A DNA stretch of 64,000 nt from Corynebacterium sp. p3-SID1241 (GTDB taxonomy: Bacteria; Actinomycetota; Actinomycetes; Mycobacteriales; Mycobacteriaceae): contig JALXWS010000001.1 in assembly GCA_025144025.1 (NCBI GenBank), forward strand, positions 124,001 through 188,000, in the 5' to 3' direction. Positions 8,682-17,027 of the stretch are shown piece by piece (position 1 is the stretch's first letter; each line of letters starts with the position of its first letter). A program made the position numbers and the translations under genes. Below the pieces are notes generated by a model that saw only the letters and a list, made by a program, of their open reading frames with translations, was not told the DNA's origin and searched no databases.

Positions 8682-9263
8682 ATGTTGACAATAGATGCAG
8701 ACTACGGACATTCCGCCGCCTTGGGGCACCTCAATCGCAGCTTTGATGTCGGTCGCGTATACGGCCTGAAAGGCCCCAACGGTGCCGGCAAATCTACACT
8801 GCTGCAAACTTTAGGCGGCGAGCTTTCCCCGCTGGAGGGCACCGTTTCCATCGACGGCGCCGCGCCCGGTAGCGCTGCGGCAGCTGGTTCCGTTGTCTCT
8901 GTCGGGGACCCAGTCTTCCTCCCCGATCTCACCGTGGGTGAGCACTTTAGGGTGCTATCCCGCCGCTCCGGCGTAAACTTTGCCGAGGTCCATGAGCTCT
9001 GGGGCATCGACGACGCCATCCGGAACTCCGCTGTCAGCAGCCTTTCTTCTGGCCAGCGCCAGCGCGTCTACCTCGCGGCCCAGCTTTATCAGCCGGCCAA
9101 AGCCCTGCTTATCGACGAACCCGAGCGCCACCTCGACCACACCTGGACCGCCTTCTTGGCCGAGGAGCTACGCCACCTGGCAGCCAATGGCCGCTGTGTG
9201 GTACTCGCTTCCCATTCTCCGGCTATCTTCGATGCCTGCGACGAAGTGGTGGATATTTCATGA
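8682..9263 (+). CDS. ABC transporter ATP-binding protein
   Basis: A compact 193-residue ATPase. Walker A is GPNGAGKS (about residues 30-37), the signature is SSLSSGQRQRVYLA, Walker B is ALLIDEPE, and the switch His is in VLASHSP. The first half is short, which is typical of stand-alone exporter ATPases rather than import systems. It overlaps the following membrane protein by four bases (ATGA), so the two most likely form one transporter. A TAACCT hexamer (8669-8674) seven bases before the ATG indicates a leaderless start. The transported substrate cannot be inferred. Confidence 0.9.
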   Translation: MLTIDADYGHSAALGHLNRSFDVGRVYGLKGPNGAGKSTLLQTLGGELSPLEGTVSIDGAAPGSAAAAGSVVSVGDPVFLPDLTVGEHFRVLSRRSGVNFAEVHELWGIDDAIRNSAVSSLSSGQRQRVYLAAQLYQPAKALLIDEPERHLDHTWTAFLAEELRHLAANGRCVVLASHSPAIFDACDEVVDIS

Positions 9264-10282
9264 AACTTCTCTCCACAGCCTACTCAGCCATCTATTACGC
9301 CTTCATCGCGGCACTTATCGCGAGCGTCAGTGTCTACGCTTGGCACAATGCCGCAGAGCTTCTACCTTCGCTAGCGCAGCGCACGGCCGCTGCTCTGCCC
9401 GCAACCGCAATCATTGGCGCCGGAATCGGCTCGCTCGCTCTCATGGTTCTCCTCGAGGCGCTCTACCCGCTGCGCAGCCTTTCGCTCGGGCGTTGGGTCT
9501 ATGCGGATAGGCCACGGGGGCGCATGGGAGGCATCGATAAGCTGTCTATTGCCCAGCTCGCCGGCGTGAGCCTTCTAGGTCTTGCCCTGTGCACGTCACT
9601 GCACCTTCCGTTCTATGCGGCGATAACCCTACCCCTGCTGCGGCTTGCCCTTGGCTGGCGATCCTTCGAACTCGCCTCGCTCCTTCGCGCGGGCCGTACC
9701 CGTGCCATCGGCTCGTCCTCCTTTGGGCTACTGGATTCTGAGGTCTCTGCCGATGCCATCGCCTCCCAATCCGCTCGCCTGCGCCCGCGCTCGCATGCCA
9801 CGGCTTCGCTCAGTCTCCTCTTTGCTCGGCGCCTATATCGCCGGTGGTACATTCCCCTCGGGGCGGTCGCCGTCATGGGACTGACCCTAGCGCTAGCACC
9901 ACAGCTCGGCAGCCTTGCGCTCATTGGATTCGCTGCCGCATGGACCATTGTCGGCGCCGCTACCGGCCGCGCCGCCTCCTTCGGCCGCATCATCGATGGC
10001 GCCTGGCCCGACTGGGGGCTGCCTTTGGCCGCTTCCGCAGGTGCCGCTGTTCTTGGCACCACCTTCATCGCCGTCGTGTGGAAGCTGTCTCTATTCACGC
10101 TCGCAGCGTGTTGTGTGGGCCTTACCTACGCCGCCTTTAAGCGCTCCCGCCCCGCGCGCGTGACCACCATGAATATCATCGATACCGGTGGCTTCGGCGC
10201 CTCCTTCTCTCCCGAGGTCTTCGGCTACTTCATGCGCGGTGGCTACGGTATTGCCGCAATTGTCATGGTCCTTTTCCTCTAG
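9260..10282 (+). CDS. ABC transporter membrane subunit
   Basis: A 340-residue protein with about eight hydrophobic segments separated by short Arg-rich loops, no signal peptide, and no recognised domain beyond a generic permease character. Its start overlaps the stop of the ATPase gene (ATGA), which fixes it as the partner of the 8682-9263 ATPase. The region around residues 150-185 (Arg, Ser and Ala rich) is a likely cytoplasmic loop that could contact the ATPase. Corynebacterial homologues may exist but I cannot name the family. A strong terminator follows at 10300-10345. Confidence 0.75.
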   Translation: MKLLSTAYSAIYYAFIAALIASVSVYAWHNAAELLPSLAQRTAAALPATAIIGAGIGSLALMVLLEALYPLRSLSLGRWVYADRPRGRMGGIDKLSIAQLAGVSLLGLALCTSLHLPFYAAITLPLLRLALGWRSFELASLLRAGRTRAIGSSSFGLLDSEVSADAIASQSARLRPRSHATASLSLLFARRLYRRWYIPLGAVAVMGLTLALAPQLGSLALIGFAAAWTIVGAATGRAASFGRIIDGAWPDWGLPLAASAGAAVLGTTFIAVVWKLSLFTLAACCVGLTYAAFKRSRPARVTTMNIIDTGGFGASFSPEVFGYFMRGGYGIAAIVMVLFL

Positions 10283-10299
10283 CCTCCTCACCTCAACAC

Positions 10300-10345
10300 C
10301 CCAGGTATGTCACTGCTTTAAGTCACACATACCTGGGATTCTTTT
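10300..10345 (+). terminator. Rho-independent terminator of the ABC pair
   Basis: An 11-bp perfect stem (CCCAGGTATGT at 10300-10310 with ACATACCTGGG at 10327-10337), a 16-base loop, then ATTCTTTTT. Confidence 0.85.
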
Positions 10346-10357
10346 TGGCCTCTTTTT

Positions 10358-10401
10358 GTATTACCTAAAATAATACAGATTGTGTTACTGTGAGTAATAC
10401 A
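10358..10401 (+). promoter_or_regulatory. Tandem operators for the YtrA-type GntR regulator
   Basis: Two inverted repeats of the form GTRTTA-N7-TAATAC start at 10358 and 10382, 24 bases apart and therefore on nearly the same helix face. They lie immediately upstream of the gntR gene at 10424. The most likely reading is autoregulation by that repressor. The consensus is derived from these two copies only. Confidence 0.7.
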
Positions 10402-10423
10402 GAGAAGAGATTGGAGGTGACAG

Positions 10424-10801
10424 ATGTTCATTACCCTCAACCCCGAATCTGACGTGCCCGTATTTCAACAGATTCACGATGAAATCGTTGTGGCCATCGC
10501 TCGCGGCCAGCTTTCTGATGGCGACAAGCTAGATCCCGTCCGCCGCGTCGCCAAAGATATAGGCATTAACCCGGCCACTGTGAAGAAGGCGTACGACCTC
10601 TTGGCTTCCGATGGCCTCGTAGAAACCGCCGGCCGCTCCGGCTCCATCGTCAGGCCTGGCGCTCGCACCGCCGCGCAAGAAAAACAACTGGAAGAGCAAT
10701 TAAGCCGCGTAGTCGCACTCGCCCGCGCACAGGGTTTTAGCCCAGATGAGCTACACGCTCGACTCAGCTCCACTCTCAATGACCTGGAAGTATCGTCATG
10801 A
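10424..10801 (+). CDS. GntR-family (YtrA-type) transcriptional regulator
   Basis: A 125-residue protein with an N-terminal winged helix-turn-helix: VPVFQQIHDEIVVAIARGQL, DPVRRVAKDIGINPATVKKAYDLL, and the wing GLVETAGRSGSIV. It has a short helical C-terminus and no ligand-binding domain, which defines the YtrA subfamily. Members usually repress an adjacent transporter or membrane-protein operon. GGAGG lies eight bases before the ATG. The stop overlaps the start of the DUF1648 protein (ATGA), so the two form an operon. Tandem palindromes at 10358-10401 are the likely operator. Confidence 0.9.
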   Translation: MFITLNPESDVPVFQQIHDEIVVAIARGQLSDGDKLDPVRRVAKDIGINPATVKKAYDLLASDGLVETAGRSGSIVRPGARTAAQEKQLEEQLSRVVALARAQGFSPDELHARLSSTLNDLEVSS

Positions 10802-11922
10802 TTTTCACACTTATAATGGCCACCACGACCCTTGTTATCACCTGGATTATGGCCCAAACACCTTCCCTGGCCTCGCCCAGCACACCGCTCGGTGTGCGCG
10901 TGCCCAAGGACTACCTTTCCGATCCTGCAGTTGCCTCCGCCCTCGCCGGATTCAAGGTACGCACGTGGACCTGCGGCATCGCGGCAACGGTCCTTTCACT
11001 CTTTTTCTGGAAACTGCCGCTCTTAGCCGCCGTACCTTCCCTCGTTGTGACAATCGGTGGCATGTGGGCCTACATCTCCCAGCGTCGCCGCATCATCGCC
11101 ACTAAAAAGGCGGGCGGCTGGTTCGATGAGGTGGAGACCAGCATCGCTGCCCGTATTTCGACCAAAGCTCTTGATTCACCCGAATTCCGCGGTATCCCTA
11201 CACCGACCTTTCCGTGGGTAACCATGCTCGCTTCCTTGTTGTGCATCGCGGCCGGTGCCATCATCGTCGCTTCCCACTGGTCCGCCATTCCTGACCCCGT
11301 TCCCGTGCACTGGAATGAATCCATGGAGGCAGACAATTGGAGCGACAAATCAATCGGGAGCGTGTTTTTCTCCTCATTCGTCGCTTTAGCATTGCTGGGC
11401 CTATTTGCCATTATCTGCTCTTTTATCGCACATAGTGAGGTATCCCCACGCTCTGAGCGCAACATTAAAGCTCGTGTGCGCAACGAAGCAAACCTCGCCC
11501 TAACTAACACCGGAATGGGAGTACTTACTCTGCTCATCAGCGCCGGGATGGCCTTCATGCAGGTAACCAGCCCTATCCCGCACTATCAACGCTTCCACAG
11601 CGCCGCGATCATCACAATGTTGATTCTCGCCATTGGTGGCAGCATCGGCCTAGTTGTATTTATTCTCTACAAGCAATCCCGGTTATCCGAGCAATTGCGC
11701 GGCATTCACTTCGCTGATCAAGAAAAAGAATCACCGGACAATGACCATCTCTATAAGTGGGGCGTCATGTATTACAACCCGGATGATCCGGCGGTACTGG
11801 TGGACAAGCGCTTCGGTACGGGAATGTCGTTTAACTTTGCCCGGTGGCAGGCCAAAGTCTTTTTCGGCCTCGTGATACTCATCTTGGTCGGCTCGTTAGC
11901 ATTGCCCGTCATCCTTGGTTAA
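10798..11922 (+). CDS. DUF1648 / DUF5808 membrane protein
   Basis: A 374-residue membrane protein with two hydrophobic segments near the N-terminus and several more in the middle. The central IPDPVPVHWNESMEADNWSD is the DUF1648 motif, found also in SdpI-like immunity and sensing proteins. The C-terminal region KWGVMYYNPDDPAVLVDKRFG is a DUF5808 domain. The pairing with a YtrA-type GntR regulator, translationally coupled at ATGA, is common in Gram-positive bacteria. SdpI relatives protect against toxic peptides and signal to a cognate repressor, so an envelope-stress or peptide-sensing role is plausible, but this is inference from the family. Confidence 0.8.
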   Translation: MIFTLIMATTTLVITWIMAQTPSLASPSTPLGVRVPKDYLSDPAVASALAGFKVRTWTCGIAATVLSLFFWKLPLLAAVPSLVVTIGGMWAYISQRRRIIATKKAGGWFDEVETSIAARISTKALDSPEFRGIPTPTFPWVTMLASLLCIAAGAIIVASHWSAIPDPVPVHWNESMEADNWSDKSIGSVFFSSFVALALLGLFAIICSFIAHSEVSPRSERNIKARVRNEANLALTNTGMGVLTLLISAGMAFMQVTSPIPHYQRFHSAAIITMLILAIGGSIGLVVFILYKQSRLSEQLRGIHFADQEKESPDNDHLYKWGVMYYNPDDPAVLVDKRFGTGMSFNFARWQAKVFFGLVILILVGSLALPVILG

Positions 11923-11945
11923 GGCAAGCCTCCGCCATCATCGCG

Positions 11946-12021
11946 AATCAACGATTTCGTCCATCTAGAGCAACGATTTCGTCGACGGTTTTGGTCATTT
12001 GGATGGACGAAATCGTTGATT
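11946..12021. repeat. Perfect 20-bp inverted repeat with a third internal partial copy
   Basis: AATCAACGATTTCGTCCATC at 11946-11965 is repeated as an exact inverted copy at 12002-12021. A direct 13-base copy of its core (CAACGATTTCGTC) lies at 11971-11983. The element sits between two convergent genes and has no T-tract on either side. Confidence 0.85.
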
Positions 12022-12042
12022 TTCACCACAGCTAGACACCAC

Positions 12043-12085
12043 AACGCCCCGCACCCTGGAGATTGCTCGAGGGAAGCGGGGCGTT
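12043..12085 (-). terminator. Stem-loop downstream of pyc
   Basis: A 10-bp perfect stem (AACGCCCCGC at 12043-12052 with GCGGGGCGTT at 12076-12085) enclosing a 23-base loop that can form a short inner CCCT/AGGG pairing. It lies immediately after the pyc stop codon on the minus strand. Confidence 0.65.
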
Positions 12086-12097
12086 TGAGTGTGCTGA

Positions 12098-15000
12098 TTA
12101 GTTGATTACGGCAATGAGGTCGCCGCCTTCAACCTTGGTGGCCTGGCCGATGGCCACGCGCTCGACCACGCCATCCTTGGTGGCGGAGATGGACGCTTCC
12201 ATCTTCATCGCCTCGATGACGGCGATTTGGTCGCCGGCCTTTACCTTATCGCCAGGCTTGGCGGTCGGGTTGACCACACCAGCAAATGGTGCGGCGACGT
12301 GGCCCTCGTTGGAGGGGTCAGCCTTTTCTACGGTGGCGACGGTGGACTCGGCGTTCTCATCGCGGACCTTCATCGGACGAATCTGGCCGTTGACGTTAAG
12401 AACCACGTTGCGCATACCCTTTTCGTCCGGCTCGCCCACGGCATCGAGGCGTACCACTACCTGCTTGAGGTCAGCACGGTCGGTGGAGCCTTCAGGGAAG
12501 TAGTGGACAACCTTCTCTTCGCCTTCGGTCAGACCGTAGAAGAAGGTGGTATCCGTCAGCGCCTCGGTGTTGCCGTACTTGCGGCGGAACTCATTGAACT
12601 CCTCGAATTGCTTCGGGAAAAGCAGGCGGTTCAAGCTAGCGCGGCGTTCATCCGAATTATCGGACTCGAGGTGCGGCTGCTCCTCAGCAGGAACTTCGCT
12701 GATTTGGGCACCGGTCTCCTCGCGACCGTCGAGCACCTTATCGCGCAGCTCCGGCCAACCGCCCGGAGGAGTACCGAGCTGGCCGCGGAGGAACTGGTTG
12801 ACCGAATCCGGAATATCGAACTTGGTCGGGTTGGCAGCGAAGTCATCAGGGTCTACGCCCGCACCCACAAGGTGAAGGGCGAGATCGCCTACAACCTTGG
12901 AGGACGGGGTGACCTTGGTTGGGCGGCCGAGCATCTCGTTGACCGCAGCATAGGTGTCCTCAATGATCTCGAAGCGGTCTGCCAAGCCAAGGGCGACAGC
13001 TTGGGCACGCAGGTTGGACAGCTGACCGCCTGGAATTTCGTGCTTGTAAACGCGACCGGTCGGGCCAGGGATACCGTTCTCAAACGGGGCATAGAGCTGG
13101 CGCACGGCCTCCCAGTAGGGCTCGAGATCCGATACGGCCTGCAGGTCGATGCCGGTATCGCGCTTGGACTGGGAGAAAGCCGCAATAAGAGCCGACAGCG
13201 ATGGCTGCGAAGTAGTACCGGCTAATGGTGCGGAGGCGCCATCGACAATGTCTGCGCCAGACAGGGCGGCCGCATAGTAGGTAGCCATCTGTCCACCGGC
13301 GGTATCGTGCGTGTGCACGTGCACCGGCAGATCGAATTCCTTGCGTAGCGCCATGACCAGCTTGGAAGCAGCCTCAGGGCGAAGCAGACCCGCCATATCC
13401 TTGATGGCGAGGATATGGGCGCCAGATTCCACAATCTGTTCGGCCAGCTTGAGGTAGTAATCCAGCGTGTACAAGTTCTCCTTCGGCGAGGCAAGGTCAC
13501 CGGAGTACGCCATGGCCACCTCAGCAACGGTGGTACTGGTCTCGAGTACGGCATCGATGGCGGGGCGCATCTGGGAGACGTCGTTAAGAGCATCAAAGAT
13601 ACGGAAGACGTCCACGCCGGACTTGGCTGCTTCCTGGACAAAGCCACGGCAGACCGAATCTGGGTACGGGGTATAGCCCACGGTATTGCGGCCGCGCAGG
13701 AGCATCTGGATGTTCTGGTTCGGCATGGCCTCACGCAGCAAGTCCAAGCGGACCCACGGATCCTCGTGGAGGAAGCGCATGGCGACGTCATAAGTCGCAC
13801 CGCCCCAAGCCTCAACGGAGAAGAGGTTCGGAGTCATGCGCGCTACGGCCTCGGCCGCAGAAACCAAAGCAGTGCCACGAACGCGGGTGGCCAACAGGGA
13901 CTGGTGGGCGTCACGGAAGGTGGTATCCGTAACCATCAGCGCATCCTGCTGGCGAATCTTTTCTGCCCACTTCTGTGGTCCAAACTCGAGCAAATCATCG
14001 CGGGAACCGCGCGGTAGCGGCTCGGAAAGGTCTAGCTCGGGGAGCTTATCAAATGGGCGCAGAGCCGTCGGGCGCTTACCGTTGGGCTTATTAACTGTGG
14101 TCTCCGCGATGTATTCGAGGATTCGACCAGACTCATCGACTGCGGGCGGTGCCTTGAGCAAGTGCGGGTGCGCGTTGATGAATCCGGTGTCCACGCGGGT
14201 CTGGGTGAAGTCCGGCTCGCGCAGCAGGGCGCGCAGGAAGCCAATATTGGTGGCCACACCGGAGACATGGAACTCGTTGAGCGCACGCTGGGCGCGCTGC
14301 ACGGCCTGCTCGAAGTTGACGCCGCGGCAGGTCATCTTGACCAGCAGGGAGTCGAAGTTCGGCGAAACTTCTGCGCCTACTGCTGTTGCACCGTCCAGGC
14401 GCACGCCGGCGCCGCCCGGCGAACGATACGCGGTCAGCGTGCCGGTATCCGGGCGGAAACCGTTATTCGGGTCCTCGGTGGTGATGCGGCACTGCAGGGC
14501 AGAACCGGTGATGGAAATCTTGTCTTGGGCGAGGTGAATATCTTCCAGCGAGGCACCGGCCGCGATATTCATTTGGGCCTTGACGATGTCCACGCCGGTG
14601 ATTTCCTCAGTCACGGTGTGCTCCACCTGCACACGCGGGTTCATCTCAATAAAGACGTGATTTCCGCGCTCATCGACGAGGAATTCCACGGTACCCGCAC
14701 CCTCGTAGCTGATGTGTTCACAGAACTTCACTGCGTCAGCACAGATGCGGTCACGCAGCTCTGGGTCTAGCGTCGGCGCTGGGGCTATTTCCACTACCTT
14801 CTGGTGACGGCGCTGAACGGAGCAATCACGCTCAAAGAGGTGAATGACGTTGCCCTGGCTATCGCCCAGAATCTGGACCTCAATGTGTTGTGGCTTAATG
14901 ACCGCAGTCTCAAGATACACACTGCCATCGCCGAAGGCTGCCTCTGCTTCACGGGAGGCCTCGGCAGCCTTCTCGCGCAATTGATCTTCGGATTCGACGA

Positions 15001-15529
15001 AGCGCATGCCGCGTCCGCCACCACCGGCGACAGCCTTAACGAATACAGGGAAGTTGAAGTCCTTGGAGTATTCCACCAGCTTATCGACGTCCGTCGATGG
15101 CTCCGAGTCCTTCAACGTCGGCAGCCCGGCCTCCTTTGCGGCGTTCACCGCGGCAGCCTTATCGCCGGTCAGGTCAAGGGTGCTAGGGGTAGGGCCAATG
15201 AACTTGATGCCATTGTCTTCACAGGCCCTAGCGAGATCCGCGCGCTCAGACAAAAAGCCATAACCAGGATAAATAGCATCTGCACCGGACTTCTTTGCTG
15301 CGCGAATGACCTCATCGATGCTCAGATAAGCCTTAACCGGTTGACCTTCAGTGCCGATGCGCACAGCTTCATCCGCAAAAGCGCGGTGAAAAGAATTGCG
15401 ATCTTCGCGGGGATAGACCGCGACGGTCTTTGCCCCAGTTTCAAAGGCAGCACGGAATGCACGCACGGCGATTTCGCCACGGTTAGCTACCAGAATCTTT
15501 TTGAACGATGGAAGCGCGGGATTAGCCAC
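12098..15529 (-). CDS. pyc: Pyruvate carboxylase
   Basis: A 1143-residue enzyme that carboxylates pyruvate to oxaloacetate, the main anaplerotic step in corynebacteria. Domains in order are: biotin carboxylase ([46 protein letters not shown]); the carboxyltransferase TIM barrel (DTTFRDAHQSLLATRVR, then VHTHDTAGG as metal ligands); and a C-terminal biotinyl domain with VIEAMKMEA, biotin Lys about residue 1109. Length matches the 1140-residue C. glutamicum enzyme. The GTG at 15529 is preferred over an ATG 63 bases upstream because GAAAGGA precedes it at normal spacing. A hairpin follows the stop codon. Confidence 0.97.
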   Translation of the reverse strand: MANPALPSFKKILVANRGEIAVRAFRAAFETGAKTVAVYPREDRNSFHRAFADEAVRIGTEGQPVKAYLSIDEVIRAAKKSGADAIYPGYGFLSERADLARACEDNGIKFIGPTPSTLDLTGDKAAAVNAAKEAGLPTLKDSEPSTDVDKLVEYSKDFNFPVFVKAVAGGGGRGMRFVESEDQLREKAAEASREAEAAFGDGSVYLETAVIKPQHIEVQILGDSQGNVIHLFERDCSVQRRHQKVVEIAPAPTLDPELRDRICADAVKFCEHISYEGAGTVEFLVDERGNHVFIEMNPRVQVEHTVTEEITGVDIVKAQMNIAAGASLEDIHLAQDKISITGSALQCRITTEDPNNGFRPDTGTLTAYRSPGGAGVRLDGATAVGAEVSPNFDSLLVKMTCRGVNFEQAVQRAQRALNEFHVSGVATNIGFLRALLREPDFTQTRVDTGFINAHPHLLKAPPAVDESGRILEYIAETTVNKPNGKRPTALRPFDKLPELDLSEPLPRGSRDDLLEFGPQKWAEKIRQQDALMVTDTTFRDAHQSLLATRVRGTALVSAAEAVARMTPNLFSVEAWGGATYDVAMRFLHEDPWVRLDLLREAMPNQNIQMLLRGRNTVGYTPYPDSVCRGFVQEAAKSGVDVFRIFDALNDVSQMRPAIDAVLETSTTVAEVAMAYSGDLASPKENLYTLDYYLKLAEQIVESGAHILAIKDMAGLLRPEAASKLVMALRKEFDLPVHVHTHDTAGGQMATYYAAALSGADIVDGASAPLAGTTSQPSLSALIAAFSQSKRDTGIDLQAVSDLEPYWEAVRQLYAPFENGIPGPTGRVYKHEIPGGQLSNLRAQAVALGLADRFEIIEDTYAAVNEMLGRPTKVTPSSKVVGDLALHLVGAGVDPDDFAANPTKFDIPDSVNQFLRGQLGTPPGGWPELRDKVLDGREETGAQISEVPAEEQPHLESDNSDERRASLNRLLFPKQFEEFNEFRRKYGNTEALTDTTFFYGLTEGEEKVVHYFPEGSTDRADLKQVVVRLDAVGEPDEKGMRNVVLNVNGQIRPMKVRDENAESTVATVEKADPSNEGHVAAPFAGVVNPTAKPGDKVKAGDQIAVIEAMKMEASISATKDGVVERVAIGQATKVEGGDLIAVIN

Positions 15530-15853
15530 TTCTGTGTTCCTTTCAGCTCGGAAGACGCCGCAGTGCAACGCCTCCTGTTGGGTGATCCGCATCTCAGTTT
15601 AGAGGGCTACCCCTCAAATGTCTGCCCTTTTCTACGCCAAATTCGCCACACCGACCAGCACCGGAGCGACACCCGAGGGATTTCTGCAACCCGACCAGTA
15701 ACAACAGACTTACGACCCCTGTAAACCTTGCAAATCTTCTCTTCAACAAAAATGCAGTGGATCCCCCTCTTAGATTTACAAAGTGTTCATCTCCCGTCCA
15801 TAAAAGTTTCCCTTTAATTAAGACTGATTTATATTCAGGGTGTTACTTTCTTA
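15530..15853. other. Divergent intergenic region between pyc and the secreted-protein gene
   Basis: About 320 bases without a gene. On the minus side TAAACT (15596-15601) is a plausible pyc -10 box, giving a leader of roughly 60 bases. On the plus side TATATT (15830-15835) in a very AT-rich stretch is the best -10 for the I36-like gene, with a transcript start near 15842. I see no convincing -35 boxes, riboswitch or repeat. The AT-rich half marks the left edge of the accessory island. Confidence 0.5.
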
Positions 15854-15899
15854 GTGCGCACTCAGCGCACATTCCACCAGTCTCTAACAAGGAGAGAAA

Positions 15900-16261
15900 A
15901 TGAGAGTAAAAAACTCGCTACAGCTAGCGCTATTATCGCAGCACTAAGCGGTATCGCTGTGCCCACAGCCGCCGCCTCCGCAAGTGAATGCGGCGGAGGC
16001 CTTGTATGCATTTTCAATGAAGCAAACTTCGGAGGGTTCCTGGGATCCCGTGGCCCAGGAATCGGAATCATGAATGTTTCGCGCAACGCTAATGACAAGA
16101 TGTCGTCTTGGATTAATAACACCGGAGGCCATGCTGCTTGGTATCAGCACGCCAATGGCGGAGGCAAGTGCCACACCATGACCCCATTTTCCAATAACAA
16201 TTATGTGGGCTGGTGGAACAACGACACCCTAACCTCGTGGCGCACTAATCGGGGCTGCTAA
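15900..16261 (+). CDS. Secreted I36 peptidase-inhibitor / beta-gamma-crystallin-like protein, start region needs a -1 frameshift
   Basis: A small secreted protein: signal peptide (LATASAIIAALSGIAVPTAAASA), then a mature part of about 90 residues with four Cys, NDKMSSWINNTGG and a repeated WWNNDTLTSW, resembling peptidase inhibitor family I36 (beta-gamma-crystallin fold). AAGGAG at 15889-15894 points to the ATG at 15900, but that frame stops at 15945 after MRVKN and ten more codons. The signal peptide lies in the -1 frame. The shift would occur at A AAA AAC (15908-15914), which has exactly the zero-frame phase of a canonical -1 slippery heptamer, and would give a 120-residue preprotein. Alternatives: initiation at GTG 15854, which has no ribosome site, or loss of one A from the homopolymer (natural or sequencing error). 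Mature function, inhibitor or antibacterial, is unproven. Confidence 0.7.
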
Positions 16262-16276
16262 GTAATCAATCATTAG

Positions 16277-16311
16277 CTGGGAAGAAGGAAGAAAATCACC
16301 CTTCTTCCCAG
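16277..16311 (+). terminator. Strong hairpin between the secreted protein and its ABC transporter
   Basis: A 12-bp perfect stem (CTGGGAAGAAGG at 16277-16288 with CCTTCTTCCCAG at 16300-16311), an 11-base loop, then TTTCAATATTTC. It lies 15 bases after the secreted-protein stop and 20 bases before the ABC gene. It probably acts as an attenuator that leaves partial read-through, or protects the upstream mRNA 3' end. Confidence 0.75.
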
Positions 16312-16331
16312 TTTCAATATTTCAGAATTAA

Positions 16332-17027
16332 ATGACCCATATTCTCATTCACCAAGTTCATAAAACGCTCGGCTCCGGCCCTAAAGCTACTCACGCACTT
16401 AAAGGAGTTTCTTTAGAAGCAGTAGCAGGAGAATTCATTGCTATCTCCGGAAAAAGCGGTTCAGGAAAAACAACCTTTTTAGATACCCTGTCCGGACTTA
16501 CATCCGTCGATTCGGGTTCCATCACGGTTAACGGAATCAAGGTAGACACCGCGTCCGAAAAGGACTTGCTTCGACTACGTAGGGAGGTTGTTGGCGTTGT
16601 CCACCAATCCGATCTCATCATTCCCGAGCTGACCGCGGCAGAAAATGTGCAGCTCGTCCTCTCAGCGGCAGGATACGAGGCTACAGAATCTCGAACGGAG
16701 GCCGAATCCCTCCTAAAACAAGTAGGGCTCGAGGGGCTTGAAACTCGATACCCCGACGAATTGTCCCGCGGGCAATGCCAACGGGTCGGTATTGCCCGTG
16801 CATTGAGCGGGAAACGGTCCGTCCTATTAGCAGACGAGCCTTCTGCTGCCCTGGATGAACAAAACTCGCGAAGCGTATTCGCCTTGTTCCAAAAACTCGC
16901 TAGCGAAGGAACGACCATCATTACCGCTTCCCATGATCCGATCGTGCTGGAGTATTGCACTCGATCTTTCACCCTGATCGACGGCCTTTTGCAAAACGCC
17001 CAAGAAGCGGAGAAGTCACTTGGTTAG
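16332..17027 (+). CDS. MacB/LolD-type ABC transporter ATP-binding protein
   Basis: A 231-residue ATPase of the MacB/LolD class. Walker A is GKSGSGKTT (about residues 39-47), the Q-loop is VHQSDLI, the signature is LSRGQCQRVGIARAL, Walker B is VLLADEPSAALD and the switch is TASHD. Such ATPases pair with FtsX-like permeases, and the next gene (start overlapping by eight bases) is one. No ribosome site is obvious directly before the ATG. Codon and base composition are clearly more AT-rich than in the core genes of this window. Together with the secreted protein upstream it looks like an export, processing or self-protection cassette; that role is inferred from layout. Confidence 0.88.
   Translation: MTHILIHQVHKTLGSGPKATHALKGVSLEAVAGEFIAISGKSGSGKTTFLDTLSGLTSVDSGSITVNGIKVDTASEKDLLRLRREVVGVVHQSDLIIPELTAAENVQLVLSAAGYEATESRTEAESLLKQVGLEGLETRYPDELSRGQCQRVGIARALSGKRSVLLADEPSAALDEQNSRSVFALFQKLASEGTTIITASHDPIVLEYCTRSFTLIDGLLQNAQEAEKSLG

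Noticed and set aside
12227..13225. 332-codon frame antisense to pyc (others at 14804-15724 and 13415-14017)
   Set aside because: All lie inside pyc, whose frame is certain. The translations show no domain and the frames simply reflect GC bias.
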